The notes under the pieces are model-generated. The model ran no database searches. It was not told the origin of the DNA and saw nothing but the letters and a program-made list of their open reading frames with translations. Made by a program: the position numbers and the translations under genes. Shown here piece by piece: positions 35,062 through 45,954 of a stretch of DNA of 64,000 nt (its first letter is position 1; each line of letters begins with the position of its first letter). The stretch is taken from the NCBI GenBank assembly GCA_963932465.1, contig OZ010792.1:188507556-188571555 (forward strand), written 5' to 3'. The DNA is from Maratus speciosus. Its lineage: Eukaryota > Arthropoda > Arachnida > Araneae > Salticidae.

Positions 35062-38000
35062 GAAAAACAAAGAAAACGCTTGTTTAATTAATAGTGAAAA
35101 ATATTTTTTTTAATCTGATTAGAAGCAGTTTTGAATAATATAAGAAATATATCACTAGGCCATAAAAATTGCATTTTAATAGGACAATAATAACTGATTT
35201 TCTATTATTTTAATAATTGTAGAGTTACGCACTTTCATGCATATTTCACTATTTCATGTTTTTTCCTCAAACATAATTTCAATTTGAGAATCCTCTTTGT
35301 CAAAAGAAATATATGACCAGCTACGAGCGCTCGAGTACCACTTTATTTCTACAGTTTAGCGTCTTGTTTTTCTCTCCTGAAGAAGATGATTTTAAAAATC
35401 TCGAAACTCTCGAAGATTGTTGTTTTAATCAACTTACATTGAGGTTTATTACATAGAGTAAAATCTGTTAGAACAAGGAATTTTTGTAAAACGTTTCTTT
35501 CTTTCTTAAGATAATGAATATTTCAAAAAGCATAATGTCTAATAATAATAATAAGATAACAGTAACAGTAGTGGGTGGGATTGAAATAATTTAACCGCGG
35601 TTCGCTCTCTTAATGGCCGTTTTGAGTATAAAAACGGGAAAGAAAAATCACGTGCTACATATAGATTATCGGACTTTCTCCACCACTGCGACATATATGT
35701 AAAGCTGCATATTTTATGCTTGTTTCGGTTTAATAGATTTATGTTAACCCTCCTCCTACCAGAGGGGTTCAATGGCCCCGACAGGTCCATTTATAATGAT
35801 ATTTCTAATTTATTTTAAAAACTGAAATTTCTGTAAATATGGGTTTTTTTTTCTGGGATGTTCTATTCTTTTGAGTAGAACATTCCAGGAAAGTCACATA
35901 TTTACAAAATTTTCATTTTTTTAAATGTGAAAAATCAATTTGAATGTACCTATCGGGTCTGTTGCACCGGTCTGGTATGCGGAATGTTAATATTGCATTC
36001 AAAAAGTTTTACAATATACGAATTTAATTATTTGTTTCCAAAGAATGCACGTTGTGATTTTGTACAGTTTTTTCATTTGTTATTTTATTTCTATTTCTTG
36101 CTAAATAATTAGAATTTAAATAACCGTGACTTTGTTCTAATTCAACGTAAAATAAAAGCAAAATAAACAAAATCGTTTATCGTAATAATTTCTTATAATA
36201 ATTCAGATTTCTTGATCTTATTGATACTCGCAAATCCCGAAATCAATGCCACGATTAATGCATGTTACTGTGGTGATGGATAATACATATCTGAGTTTAA
36301 TTTCGATCAAAGCAAGGCTCCCTTCATGCCAAACTAAATTTAATGTTTCAAGCCTAATACCAAACTTCCGTTTTTATTGAGGTAAAACTTACTGCAAATA
36401 CAATACTAAATTTTATGTATTTTCCTTTCTTATTGTTATTCTTTTCACTTAGAAGATTTATTTATTTATTTTCATTTTTTTTTAATTACATAAAGTTTTC
36501 TGAAAAGTTCGAATTTAACCCCCTCACTGACAAGCCCGTGTTAATACGTTCACTAAGCTCCAGGTTTCACTGCAATACAAGCAATATTTAAAGTAATATA
36601 ATTCTTTTGATTTAATGTATTTTTAACACATTGAACAATGATTAATACTTCCAAGGATTGCATTCATATTCGTTATTATGTTTTTTTATAAAATGTTCAA
36701 AAAATCATTTTTTTTTAGCATTTAAAACAAAATGCAGAGAAAACAACATTACAATTTTGCCCTTTTCCAAGACAGTCGGAGGGTTTTAACAAAATGTTTT
36801 ATCTATTTTAAACAGTTTTGACAATAAAAGGTTTAACTCCAAATAAAAAATAGTCAAATTCTCAAAAAATTAAGGTTGGTATTATCTATAACACGTTTAC
36901 AACAGATGTCTTTCATTCAACGGCCGAAACATCGTCAAAAGGATAGTTTTTTATATAGTACTACACTCTGTAATAATAATGGACATACTTTTAATTTGTT
37001 TAATTTAATTAAACCAATCAACCGTTTTTCAGTTAAAATGTTAGAAAACTTCAAATTTAAAGAAATAGAACTTTGAAGTTTAGTGAATCACTATATCTTT
37101 TGGCGGAGATAATATGTACTATATATATATTACTATATATATACATATTATAATATTAATATATATTATATTATCTTATAAATATCACTAGCCATAGCCA
37201 TGCTGCTAATGAATCTGTTTACAAATCATCTGAAGGAACTTTTACCCTTTCGTGTAACATAACAGAAGTGTTCCATGACTTCATGAGTTATGACATTCCA
37301 AAAATCCCAATCCAAACAAACATATTAGCATCGCAATTCACTCACACCGAACTGAGGTTCAGTATAAGTGGAGAGAGGGTGACGGCGGATAAGAGTGTGA
37401 AATTAGAGAAATTCCTGTAGGTTCTCGCGAAATTGGAGATTCAAAAAGAGTTATAAGTTTATTGAAATTCAACGTAGTTAACAGCAGTTCACAAATAGCG
37501 ATGTTAGGGTATAACACAAGATATACATCAGTCACTCAGGAAAGACAGTGTGCAAAAACGTGCTTTACTTTTTAACCCTTTCCAATAAAGCTAGTGTTTA
37601 TGAATGCGGTTTGTCTGTCCGTTAGACCGTCTGTTCACGCTCTAAGGCAAGTCACACACTAAGGCGACACATAAGACATGTCGCTTGAATTCGCTAGAAA
37701 AACTGGTTTAAAACAAGTTTGTAACAACTTCGTTCTTTGTTTCGATCGGTTTTTCCACTTCATGTTGCGCTTTATGTCGTTCTGTCGTCTCAGTGTGTGA
37801 TATACTTTACTCCCGTAAATATACTCAGATTCCCATGCAATTGATATATGTTAATGATGTTTACCATGGGATGTTTGGTATTCAATATGAAGAGTGTAGC
37901 ATTAATAGTTCATTTACAGGGGCACTCAAAAGTATTTCGTTACATTATGGTCAACGGGGAAAAATCGTTTGCAGTGTATTTTAATTTTCATGTAGTGCAT

Positions 38001-38427
38001 TTTAATTTTCAATAGCATGCAAGCTATTTCAAATGCATTAAAACTGATATTTATCACTGAATTGCACTACAAGATAATTGCTATAGAATAAGGTGTTCCA
38101 CTTCTGAACCAGATCCTGAAGGCGGTGATAATAATGTTGATGAATTATGCGAAATATCCTGTGTGCATAAAGTTAGGGAACTGAGGAGAAAGACGATAAA
38201 GGGGATAAAGTTATTGAAAGTACGGACATTGGAACAAAACGAACAAAAATGTAATCTACTTTAACAAGTTACATATCCAAACCAGTAGGGCCATCCAAAT
38301 GAAAAATGAGATTCAGAATGAAAAATGAAATTAAGATTACCTAGAGGTAGATTTTGAAGAGGAATCAATGAGACTAAAAATTCCTAGACCCTGGTGACAA
38401 ATATCAGAGCAATAATAAAATTTCCTA
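35062..38427. other. Interior of the 7.6-kb hAT, little recognised
   Basis: AT-rich sequence. A ctgaagaagatgattttaaa block near 35380 resembles tails seen in some retroelements, but that is weak. A TA-rich stretch lies at 37118-37170. The only protein-like part is the scrap at 38104-38305. Confidence 0.35.
38104..38305 (+). pseudogene. Possible hAT transposase scrap
   Basis: Two overlapping frames read like coding sequence with a frameshift: SEPDPEGGDNNVDELCEIS, then EKDDKGDKVIESTDIGTKR, a stop, and STLTSYISKPVGPSK. An acidic linker followed by a TLTSYI-like motif occurs near the N-terminus of some hAT transposases. It lies inside a hAT-type element. No catalytic motif is present, so the call is tentative. 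Confidence 0.3.
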
Positions 38428-38429
38428 TA

Positions 38430-40731
38430 CAGGATGTCCACTCTCAACGATGTCCAATGGCTAATTCCTAAACCGTTAGTCATAACCATATAGTTCCAAT
38501 TACAAAAATGTTTTAAATGGGGGTAAAGAAGTATTTTAAAAAGTGATTTGGGTCAATAGAATCATTTCTTGAAAAATTACGAAATTTAATTTTTTATACG
38601 GTCCCCCGGTCCTTCAAGTTATAGTTAGTAAAACTTTCCTATTACATTTACAAGTAAGACAAATAAAAGTCCTATTATTCTACTATTAAAACTGACCGAA
38701 GTAATGGCTGTTTAAAGTTGGAGCATATATTTTGCTGCGAAATAGGGGTCATTTACAAATTTACTAGAAATATAAATAATCTTCAGATATATATATATAT
38801 AAAAATAGTTGATAGTAAAATTAACATTGCCTTATAAATTTGAAATCTATAATCATTCTGAAATATTAATGCAAAATATACAGCTTGTACTAAACATATA
38901 ACAGGAAAAAAATAATAGAATTTTCGTTAAATAAAATGTTGAAAAGCAATAGCCTCGATTCTTTACAAAATGACACATATTTTAAAATGTTAATAGATTA
39001 TACTAGGATGCAAATTTGTGTTGTGTCATGTGTTTTAGTTTTTGATAATTAGTTCTTACGTATTTTGTAGCACTGAATCCAAAAATGGCCTTCAGTTTTT
39101 ATCACAAAGTACAGATTTTTTGCAAATCGTAAATTTGAAATCTAAAAAGTGAAAAATTTACGGAAATCTGATAGTATAAAATAGACGTGATTGTTATTTC
39201 TTTAACGTTGGATAATTGATTTTTAAGTATTTTTTACTATTGAATCCGAAAATGACCTTCATTTTTAACCATCACGTCAGGATTTTTCGCAAATTGTAAA
39301 TTTCAAAGTTTTAATTGAACCTCTTCCCTTCCCACATCATCGGATCACCGAGCTGTTTAGCTGTAAGAATCCCAGTATAAGCCAAAAATTGAATAAATTC
39401 TTGAATTAAATAAAATTAAATTGAATAAAAGAAGTTTTACATCCATTTTATAGGATCAGATTTTCGCTATTTTTTAAGTTTGAAATTTACCATTTGCAAA
39501 AAAGTCTAACATGATGGTTAAATATGAAGGTAATTTTTACATTCAGTGCTAAAAAGCACATACAAATCAAGCGTAAAAGTTAAAAAATACAACCATCGAC
39601 TCTATTTTATAGTATTAGCTATTTTTTCAATTTTTCAATTTAATATTTGGGAAAAATCCTGACATGATGGTTAAAAATGAAGATAATTTACGGATTCAGC
39701 GCTAAAAAATACATAAAAATCATAATTTTAAAAATAAAAAAACACAACCATCGCAGTCTTGTGTTATCTAATCGAAATCTTTTTAGTAAACTTGTTGGCA
39801 GTAATCTAGCCGAAATTTTTTTGTTACCCTGTAAAATAAGTACATATGGTAAGCACTGAAAATCATAATAATATTACATTGTCATCTGGTTTACGTCAAT
39901 ATGTAAAATTTAACCTCGATCGCATATTTTAAAGTGAGTTGAATTTCAAGTAAAAATTTTGAACTGGAAAGGCATACATACGATCGTTTCAAGTTAACCC
40001 ATTACCCGCTGGTGTTGCATTCACGCAGCGGTCAAAATAATTGCTCATGCTTAAATTAATTACTTTGTCACCACTATTTTACAATTAAAAAAATTGCCTT
40101 ATTTATTGGCAGAAATTTTGATATTTTAATCAAGCGAAAATTACCTTTCTGAATTTGTGGTGACAAGCGACTTTCAACGAGAAATTTGAAAATTCCTACT
40201 TTATAGTTTTGGCGGTTAATAGGTTAAATAAAAGCTTATAAAAATAGCATAATTTTTGTTAAAAAAATCATGAAAAGAAACAGCTTCAAATCCTTACAAA
40301 AATATGTCGTAATACGATTTCTTTCAAAGCACAGCTACACATGAAATAAATCCTTCAAATACTTTAAGCACTTTGTTTACGACCCCTAGAAGCATGGCTA
40401 AACTCATGTGTATCCGGATGCAGAAAAGTGGCATAAGTCTTGTATTTCAAAGTTTCGTATAACTTCATGAATTTTAGTGTTAGATGAATGGGAGTTTTTT
40501 TGTCTTTCTTTTAAGAGAACAGGAAATTTTTACTAAATATCACTTATAGGGCCGGGGGACCTTATAAAAAATTAAATTTCGTAACTTTTTTAGAAATATT
40601 TTTATTGATCCAAACGACTTTCAGAATAATTTTTTACCTTATTTAAAACATTTTTGTAATTGGAACTATAGGTCTATGACTAACGGTTTAGGAATTAGCC
40701 ATTGAACATCGTTGAGAGTAAAGACACACTG
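38430..40731. mobile_element. 2.3-kb self-complementary mariner-like element
   Basis: TA-flanked ends CAGGATGTCCACTCTCAACG and, reverse complemented, CAGTGTGTCTTTACTCTC. The first 220 bp and last 190 bp are inverted copies (cctaaaccgttagtcat; ttaaatttcgtaa). Further in, gaaaatgaccttcatttt-type blocks occur twice on each side in opposite orientations, so nearly the whole element can fold on itself about a centre near 39390. No transposase. Confidence 0.78.
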
Positions 40732-41217
40732 TATAAAATAATAATATAAATCGACGGTCATTTGACGACATATTTTCAAGAGAAACCAATGATTACACTG
40801 AAAATCGAATAGACCTTGCGCCGCCCTTAAATTTCCAAGAGGAATTATGCTTTATACCATAAATCATAAAGTTAGAAATAGCTGCAAATTAATTGCACAC
40901 ACTGATCAATGAGATGAACTCTTAAAAACAAAATCATCTGTCCAGAACATTACAAAATTAAGGCGACTGGGTGCGTAAGAAAATGGATGGGTACATAAGA
41001 AAATAAATTAGTAAAAAATATTATGGATTGCATGTGGTTCTCTTTATCTCGGGAGTGCTTTTTTCCTCTTGGAATCTTTTATTTTTCAAAATCGTTCTTT
41101 TTTCTCGGAATCGTTCCTTTTTTCGGAACGATTCCAAAGAACTCGTTCCTTTCGGTGAACTATTCCGGCTGGAACGATTCCTTAAAAGGAACGATGTTGC
41201 CCATCTCTAATATGTAG

Positions 41218-41925
41218 TATGTATATGTATAATGATATATACATTAAGCAAATGAAAAAATAATATATATTGTGCGAAAATATCCTTTTGCGCGTAGGAT
41301 AATTCCTTGAAAAAAATTTTTTTTTTTTTTTTGAGTACTTTAGGAGTGAATTTTTATCGAGACTAGGCTGGAAATCATATTTTACTTTGAACATTATAAA
41401 AATAAAATGTAATAGTAGTAGATTATCTTAGCTAAAAATATCTGTACATATATTTTTTAAAGAGATAAAATATATAGGTTTGCTGTCTAGTTTTGTAGTG
41501 AATAAAGTATGATTAGAATGTTTATAAATTTTCTACTGAATGTATAAGTAAGTATTTTGCTTATACTAACAGAATTTTGAATGCCATTTATTTGTCATGT
41601 TTTATGATGTATTTTGGTCTATTATCCGCACGGTATTAAAATATGTAATCATAAAATAAGAAATATATATATATTGAAACCTTCTCTGAAAAACTGTCTA
41701 ACTAACAGTGCAAATCCATCCAGTATAGTAGATTACAAACAAATCTCATATGTTGATATCACAATCTTGGTTTACTAACAGCATTCTATTTATCACGGAA
41801 GATATTAATCAACTGATAAAGCATTTTTAAACAAATAAAAAGAAAATTGTTAAAAAGTTAAAATTTTTAGATCACCAGTTGAATTGTTAAATTGTATCAA
41901 TCAACCTACCAAACAAAGCACAACC
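41218..41925. repeat. Left arm, inner part, of 1-kb inverted repeat
   Basis: Reverse complement of about 43076-43790, including gcgaaaatatccttttgcgc, gactaggctggaaatcata and tcaatcaacctaccaaacaa. With 33286-33585 it makes an arm of about 1 kb. Confidence 0.9.
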
Positions 41926-43075
41926 AGTAAAACATAAGCACAAAACCTTAAAGGAGGAATTGAATAGAGAGCGAATCCCATTGTTCTCATCCATCGAACC
42001 TTGAAGCACTCATGTCGGAGATTTCATTGCCAAAAGGGTGTCATTTTTTGGCGGTGATCCCTTTCTTGGCAATTTTCGTCTTTCATTCTCGTAATAAAAG
42101 AAACGCTCCAAAACGAACGCAGACGAAATAGGTCTTGGTGGGATGCGGGAAAAACCGGTTTGGCGCGCATTCTAACCACCACCATCACGTGATGGTGGGG
42201 AGCATGATATCACAGACTTCTAATATAAGTAAACTCCCAATTCCATTGTTCTTTCGAGAAGGTTTTGACTCCAACATCTTTTGCTTTCATCACCAAAAGG
42301 GTGCCGTATTTTGGCGGTAATTCCTTTATTGGTAAAGCAAAAGTTCGGTCAACTCATGACAGACGATGTTTCGGCGGGAATCTGGAGAGAGATTCCGAGG
42401 AGAAAAATCGGTTTGGCGCGCTAAATCTGCCTTCCATCACGTGATGGAGGGCTGAGATGTAGGAGACAAGAAAAGGTTGCCGATTTGGAGTCTACTTATA
42501 TTAGAAGTCTGTGCAGTGCATGATATGTGCCTCAAGAAAAGGTCGCCATTTCTGCGTCCAGTTATATTAGAAGTCTATGCACAAAACGCACAATTACGTG
42601 ATCAAATCGCCCATAAAAAAATTTCTGAGTTGTTTGGGTGGGGTTGGTTGTCAAATTTTAAACGCCGAACGGGGTAAAGTAGATGAAGTAGGTCACGTGA
42701 TGCTTTTAACTTCCAGTGTGTTCAGAAGTGCATTTCGCGCCGCGCGCGCGCCCAGAAGTTTATGCCATGGAGTAGGTCTTATCGAAGAAAGGAATTTTAA
42801 AATAATTCAATTATTTCATTATTTTTAATGGTTCAAAAAAGGTAAAACCAACGACTATATTTCTTTATCCTTCCAAAACATGGTTTTCGTAACAGAAATA
42901 CATGCCTATGTACACTCAGATAAAATCTAAAATACTCGGGAAAACATCACGTGACCTTCTTTATCTACTTTAGCCCATTCAGAATTTAAAATTAGTTAAC
43001 CAACCGCACACAAAATCCGCCCCAAGCCGAGGCCCAAGCTGCTCAAAAAAATTGTGTGGGCGATTTGATCACGTG
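41926..43075. other. Central spacer of the palindrome
   Basis: About 1.15 kb, more GC-rich than the arms. Two diverged tandem units carry accggtttggcgcgc and then a small palindrome: accatcacgtgatggt near 42180, and ccatcacgtgatgg near 42435. Several tcacgtga E-box-like motifs recur (42600, 42693, 42950, 43070). A ggcgcgc/cgcgcgcg stretch is at 42738-42750. No convincing open frame. Confidence 0.6.
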
Positions 43076-44110
43076 ATTGTGCGTTGTTTGGTAGGTTGAT
43101 TGATACAATTTAAAACTTTTTAACAATTTTCTTTTTATTTATTTAAAAATAATTTATCAGTTGATTTATATCTTCCGTGATAAATAGAATGCTGTTAGTA
43201 AACCAAGATTGTGATATCAACATATGAGATTTGTTTGTAATCTACTATACTGGATGGATTTCAATGGAATTTGCACTGTTAGTTAGACAATTTTTCAGAG
43301 GTTTTAATATATATATTTCTTATTTTATGATTGCATATTTTAATACCGTGTGGATAAGAGACCAAAATACATCATAAAACATGAGAAATAAATGGCATTC
43401 AAAATTCTGTTAGTATAAGCAAAATACTTACTTATACTTTCAGTAGAAAATTTATAAACATTCTAATCATGCTTTATTCACTACAAAACTAGACAGCAAA
43501 CCTATATATATTATCTCTTTAAAAAATATATGTACAGATATTTTTACTTAAAATAATCTACGACTATTACATTTTATTTTTATAATGTTCAAAGTAAAAT
43601 ATGATTTCCAGCCTAGTCTCGATAAAAATTCACTACTAAAGTACTCAAAAAAAAAAAAAATTTTTTTTTTCAAGGAATTATCCTACGCGCAAAAGGATAT
43701 TTTCGCACAATATATATTATTTTTTCATTTGGATTTGCTTAATGTTTATATCATTATACATATACATACTATATCTCGTACTATATATATAATCACTTAG
43801 AAACGAAGCTTTGAATATTTAAAAGGCGTTCAGATGTAAAACTTTCATCTCGAAATACCTCATTTTCTCACATTTAAATAAGTATTTTATTATTATAATA
43901 AAAATACACGTGCCTCTGTATAATAAAAATAAAAAATATATTTTCATTAAAAATATCTTATTCATTATGAAAAATATAAAACAACCAATAAACAAAACAA
44001 AAAAAATTATGATACAATGTGGGACTGGATGGATTCGAACCCAGAATCCCTAGACTTGAGTTCACTGCCTTATTCATTCAGCCATCTAGCACACGTTCCA
44101 TTTGCAACAA
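43076..44110. repeat. Right arm of 1-kb inverted repeat
   Basis: Continuous arm, the reverse complement of 41218-41925 followed by 33286-33585. The similarity is high but not perfect, with scattered substitutions, so duplication was not immediate. It ends outward in a tRNA-like sequence. Confidence 0.9.
44018..44093 (-). pseudogene. tRNA-Leu-like pseudogene or SINE head
   Basis: On the minus strand the sequence contains an A-box-like TAGATGGCTGAATG, AAGGCAG, an anticodon-like GAACTCAAGTC (CAA, leucine) and a perfect B box GGGTTCGAATCC, then CAGTCCCACA. Order and spacing follow a type II tRNA-Leu, but the acceptor and anticodon stems do not pair well, so it is not a functional tRNA gene. Internal pol III promoter boxes may still work. 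A deleted version (A-box part missing) lies at 33301-33343 in the left arm. Confidence 0.65.
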
Positions 44111-44381
44111 AATATCTTTTTAATTAGCACCATAATTAATCAAATCCATGATCTGTTCCTGAACACACTACGTGTTCATGAACACGTACCCATCCATGCA
44201 TGAACATAGAATAGGGATTTCTATTTATAAGAATAGGGATATAGAATAGGGATCCCTATTCTATGTTCATGCATCCATGATATTGACCCACTCCATGTTC
44301 CTGCCTCCTGGGCTCGAGCGCGTGCAACTTGTTGAACACACTCTTTCCATGATCTTTGTCGTTTGACAGCAAATGGTACCA

Positions 44382-44764
44382 ATGGACCTTATGCACGTGG
44401 CCTGAGGTCGAGGCTAAAATTCGTCCGCTGGCGGTATTTACTGGCGGTGTTTAACATAGCAATGTATGGAGTGTGAATTATTAATGCTTGTTTGTTAAAA
44501 ATACCGCAAAAGAATTCTTTGATGGAGCAGCATATACTTAATGTATTGTAATCTAAATTCAAAATGTTGTTCTGTATGCGAAAAAATTCCCTAAGTTTGC
44601 AAATTTTCAGTTAAAATATATGCACTCAACCTGGGTCAAGGCTAAAGTCGTCTGCTAGCGGTGTTTGCGCCTGCGCATTCCGGTATTTTGCCGGTGCAGT
44701 AACTAGAATAACAGATAATCATACCGCCAGCTCTGGCGTCTGACGTCACCTGAATAGAGTCCAT
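44382..44764. mobile_element. MITE next to the GTF3C6 start
   Basis: Ends ATGGACCTTATGCACGTGGC and, reverse complemented, ATGGACTCTATTCAGGTGAC. Inner ctggcggtatttactggcgg motifs are mirrored on the right. It ends 114 bp before the proposed GTF3C6 start codon. Possibly the same family as 34371-34534. Target duplication unclear. Confidence 0.55.
44741..44748. promoter_or_regulatory. CRE-like palindrome TGACGTCA upstream of GTF3C6
   Basis: A perfect TGACGTCA, the consensus bound by CREB/ATF bZIP factors, lies 131 bp before the proposed GTF3C6 ATG. It sits in the right terminal repeat of the MITE at 44382-44764, and the related MITE at 34371-34534 has the same octamer. It may therefore be only transposon sequence, or a regulatory site donated by the transposon. 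No expression evidence is available here. Confidence 0.3.
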
Positions 44765-44878
44765 TTTTAACAACTAATCTCTTTGTTTGTTTTGCTACTC
44801 AACGCAGAGCTGCATCAGACTTTAAATTTTGTAAAGCTATTCCCATTTAAATTGTAATTGTTAAATAAGCTTATTAAC

Positions 44879-44914
44879 ATGGAAGAAAATTCTGATTCTG
44901 AGTATGACTGTGAG
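44879..44914 (+). CDS. GTF3C6: GTF3C6 exon 1, coding start (TFIIIC subunit 6)
   Basis: This is the proposed first coding exon of the small TFIIIC subunit. The frame opens with ATG and gives 12 residues, MEENSDSEYDCE, followed at once by a GT donor (gag/gtagaa). The exon ends in phase 0, which matches the phase-0 start of exon 2. A short acidic start before the VLVEL motif is what the family has (the human protein begins with a Glu/Asp-rich stretch). The exon lies 8.1 kb upstream of exon 2 on the same strand. A hAT-like MITE ends 114 bp upstream, so the promoter must be short or include that element. The call rests on composition, phase and position because 12 residues are too few for homology alone; another upstream exon cannot be excluded. 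Confidence 0.62.
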
Positions 44915-45160
44915 GTAGAACTATTTTTCATATCTAGTTAATAAAATCAAAAAAGACTTTCTGTAAAACCTTTTAATTTAAGGTTGTCTTTCTACGAGAG
45001 AGATATCTTACATGTCTTAAACTATGAAAATTATTGTATAATTTCTTAAATTTGATTTAATAAACCAGCTACTTTAGAATTTGCAGACACCATGCTCATA
45101 AACAGCCGCAAGCTAATTTTTCTAAGCAGTATTTAAAGGATTATCTGTATAAATTCTGTG

Positions 45161-45364
45161 GGCACAGATGTCATATCCGCCCCATATTGGCGCGATTATT
45201 TTCTGACGCCAATGTCATATACGCAATGTATACTTTACCGGCGCCAAAGTGGCGTTATTTTGCTTAATATGGTAACCCGGATGTTGTTTATGCTGTTGAT
45301 GTTTTCGCCAAATCGGCGTCGGAAAAAAATCGCGCCAATATGGGGCGAATATGACATCTGTGCC
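45161..45364. mobile_element. 204-bp palindromic hAT MITE, TSD ATTCTGTG
   Basis: GGCACAGATGTCATATCCGC and its inverted copy at the right end (gcgccaatatggggcg also inverted), flanked by perfect ATTCTGTG at 45153-45160 and 45365-45372. Located in GTF3C6 intron 1. Compact and well preserved. Confidence 0.92.
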
Positions 45365-45954
45365 ATTCTGTGTACTTAATTTTTTGAAATAAAAATATTT
45401 CTACCAGACATAAATAAAAGTAAAACAAAGTGCCTAATATTAGATTTTTAAATGATAAAAAGAAAGAAAAATTTATTACTTGTAATTGCAACTTTAATAA
45501 TCTAATTTCATTTCATTAAAAAATAAATCAAAATAATATGGAAAATTCACCTTTGATATTTTTTAAACATTTTTTTTTAAAGTTGGGAAAGATGTATTAT
45601 AATCTCGCATTCATCATCTTGGATTTTTTTCTTGGCGTGAATTAAAAATTGTTTTTTAATTTTAGTTATAATTATTATATTCCAGTTTTTTCAATATTAT
45701 ATTAATCTATCAACAGTATTTATCCATTGGCGACATTTACTACTTGGCGAAAAAGGAGTTTTCATGCAAGAAAAAAAATCCAAGATGGTGGATGCGGGAT
45801 TATAAGACATCTAAGCCAAGTGTAGTTTGACTTAAAATTGCTGAAAAATAAACCATACTTGATCAATTTTTTATGAATATTTTTAGAATGAAATTGTTAT
45901 TTATAAATGGTCCAATAATTTTTGTTTTTTGATAATAGAACATTAAAAAAATTG

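Larger units (their letters stand above)
33586..41209. mobile_element. 7.6-kb hAT-type element, TSD ATATGTAG
   Basis: The left end CAGAGATGTG and right end GCCCATCTCTA are flanked by ATATGTAG at 33578-33585 and 41210-41217. It splits one arm of the palindrome, which confirms that it is an insertion. Next to both ends are short palindromic minisatellites built on ggaacgattcctcggaatc. It contains a piggyBac-like MITE (34649-35057), a mariner-like palindrome (38430-40731) and a possible transposase scrap (38104-38305). Confidence 0.85.

Noticed and set aside
44018..44093. Functional tRNA-Leu gene
   Set aside because: A and B boxes are recognisable, but the acceptor stem and anticodon stem do not pair well and no terminator-bounded mature tRNA is evident. 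Kept only as a tRNA-derived pseudogene.
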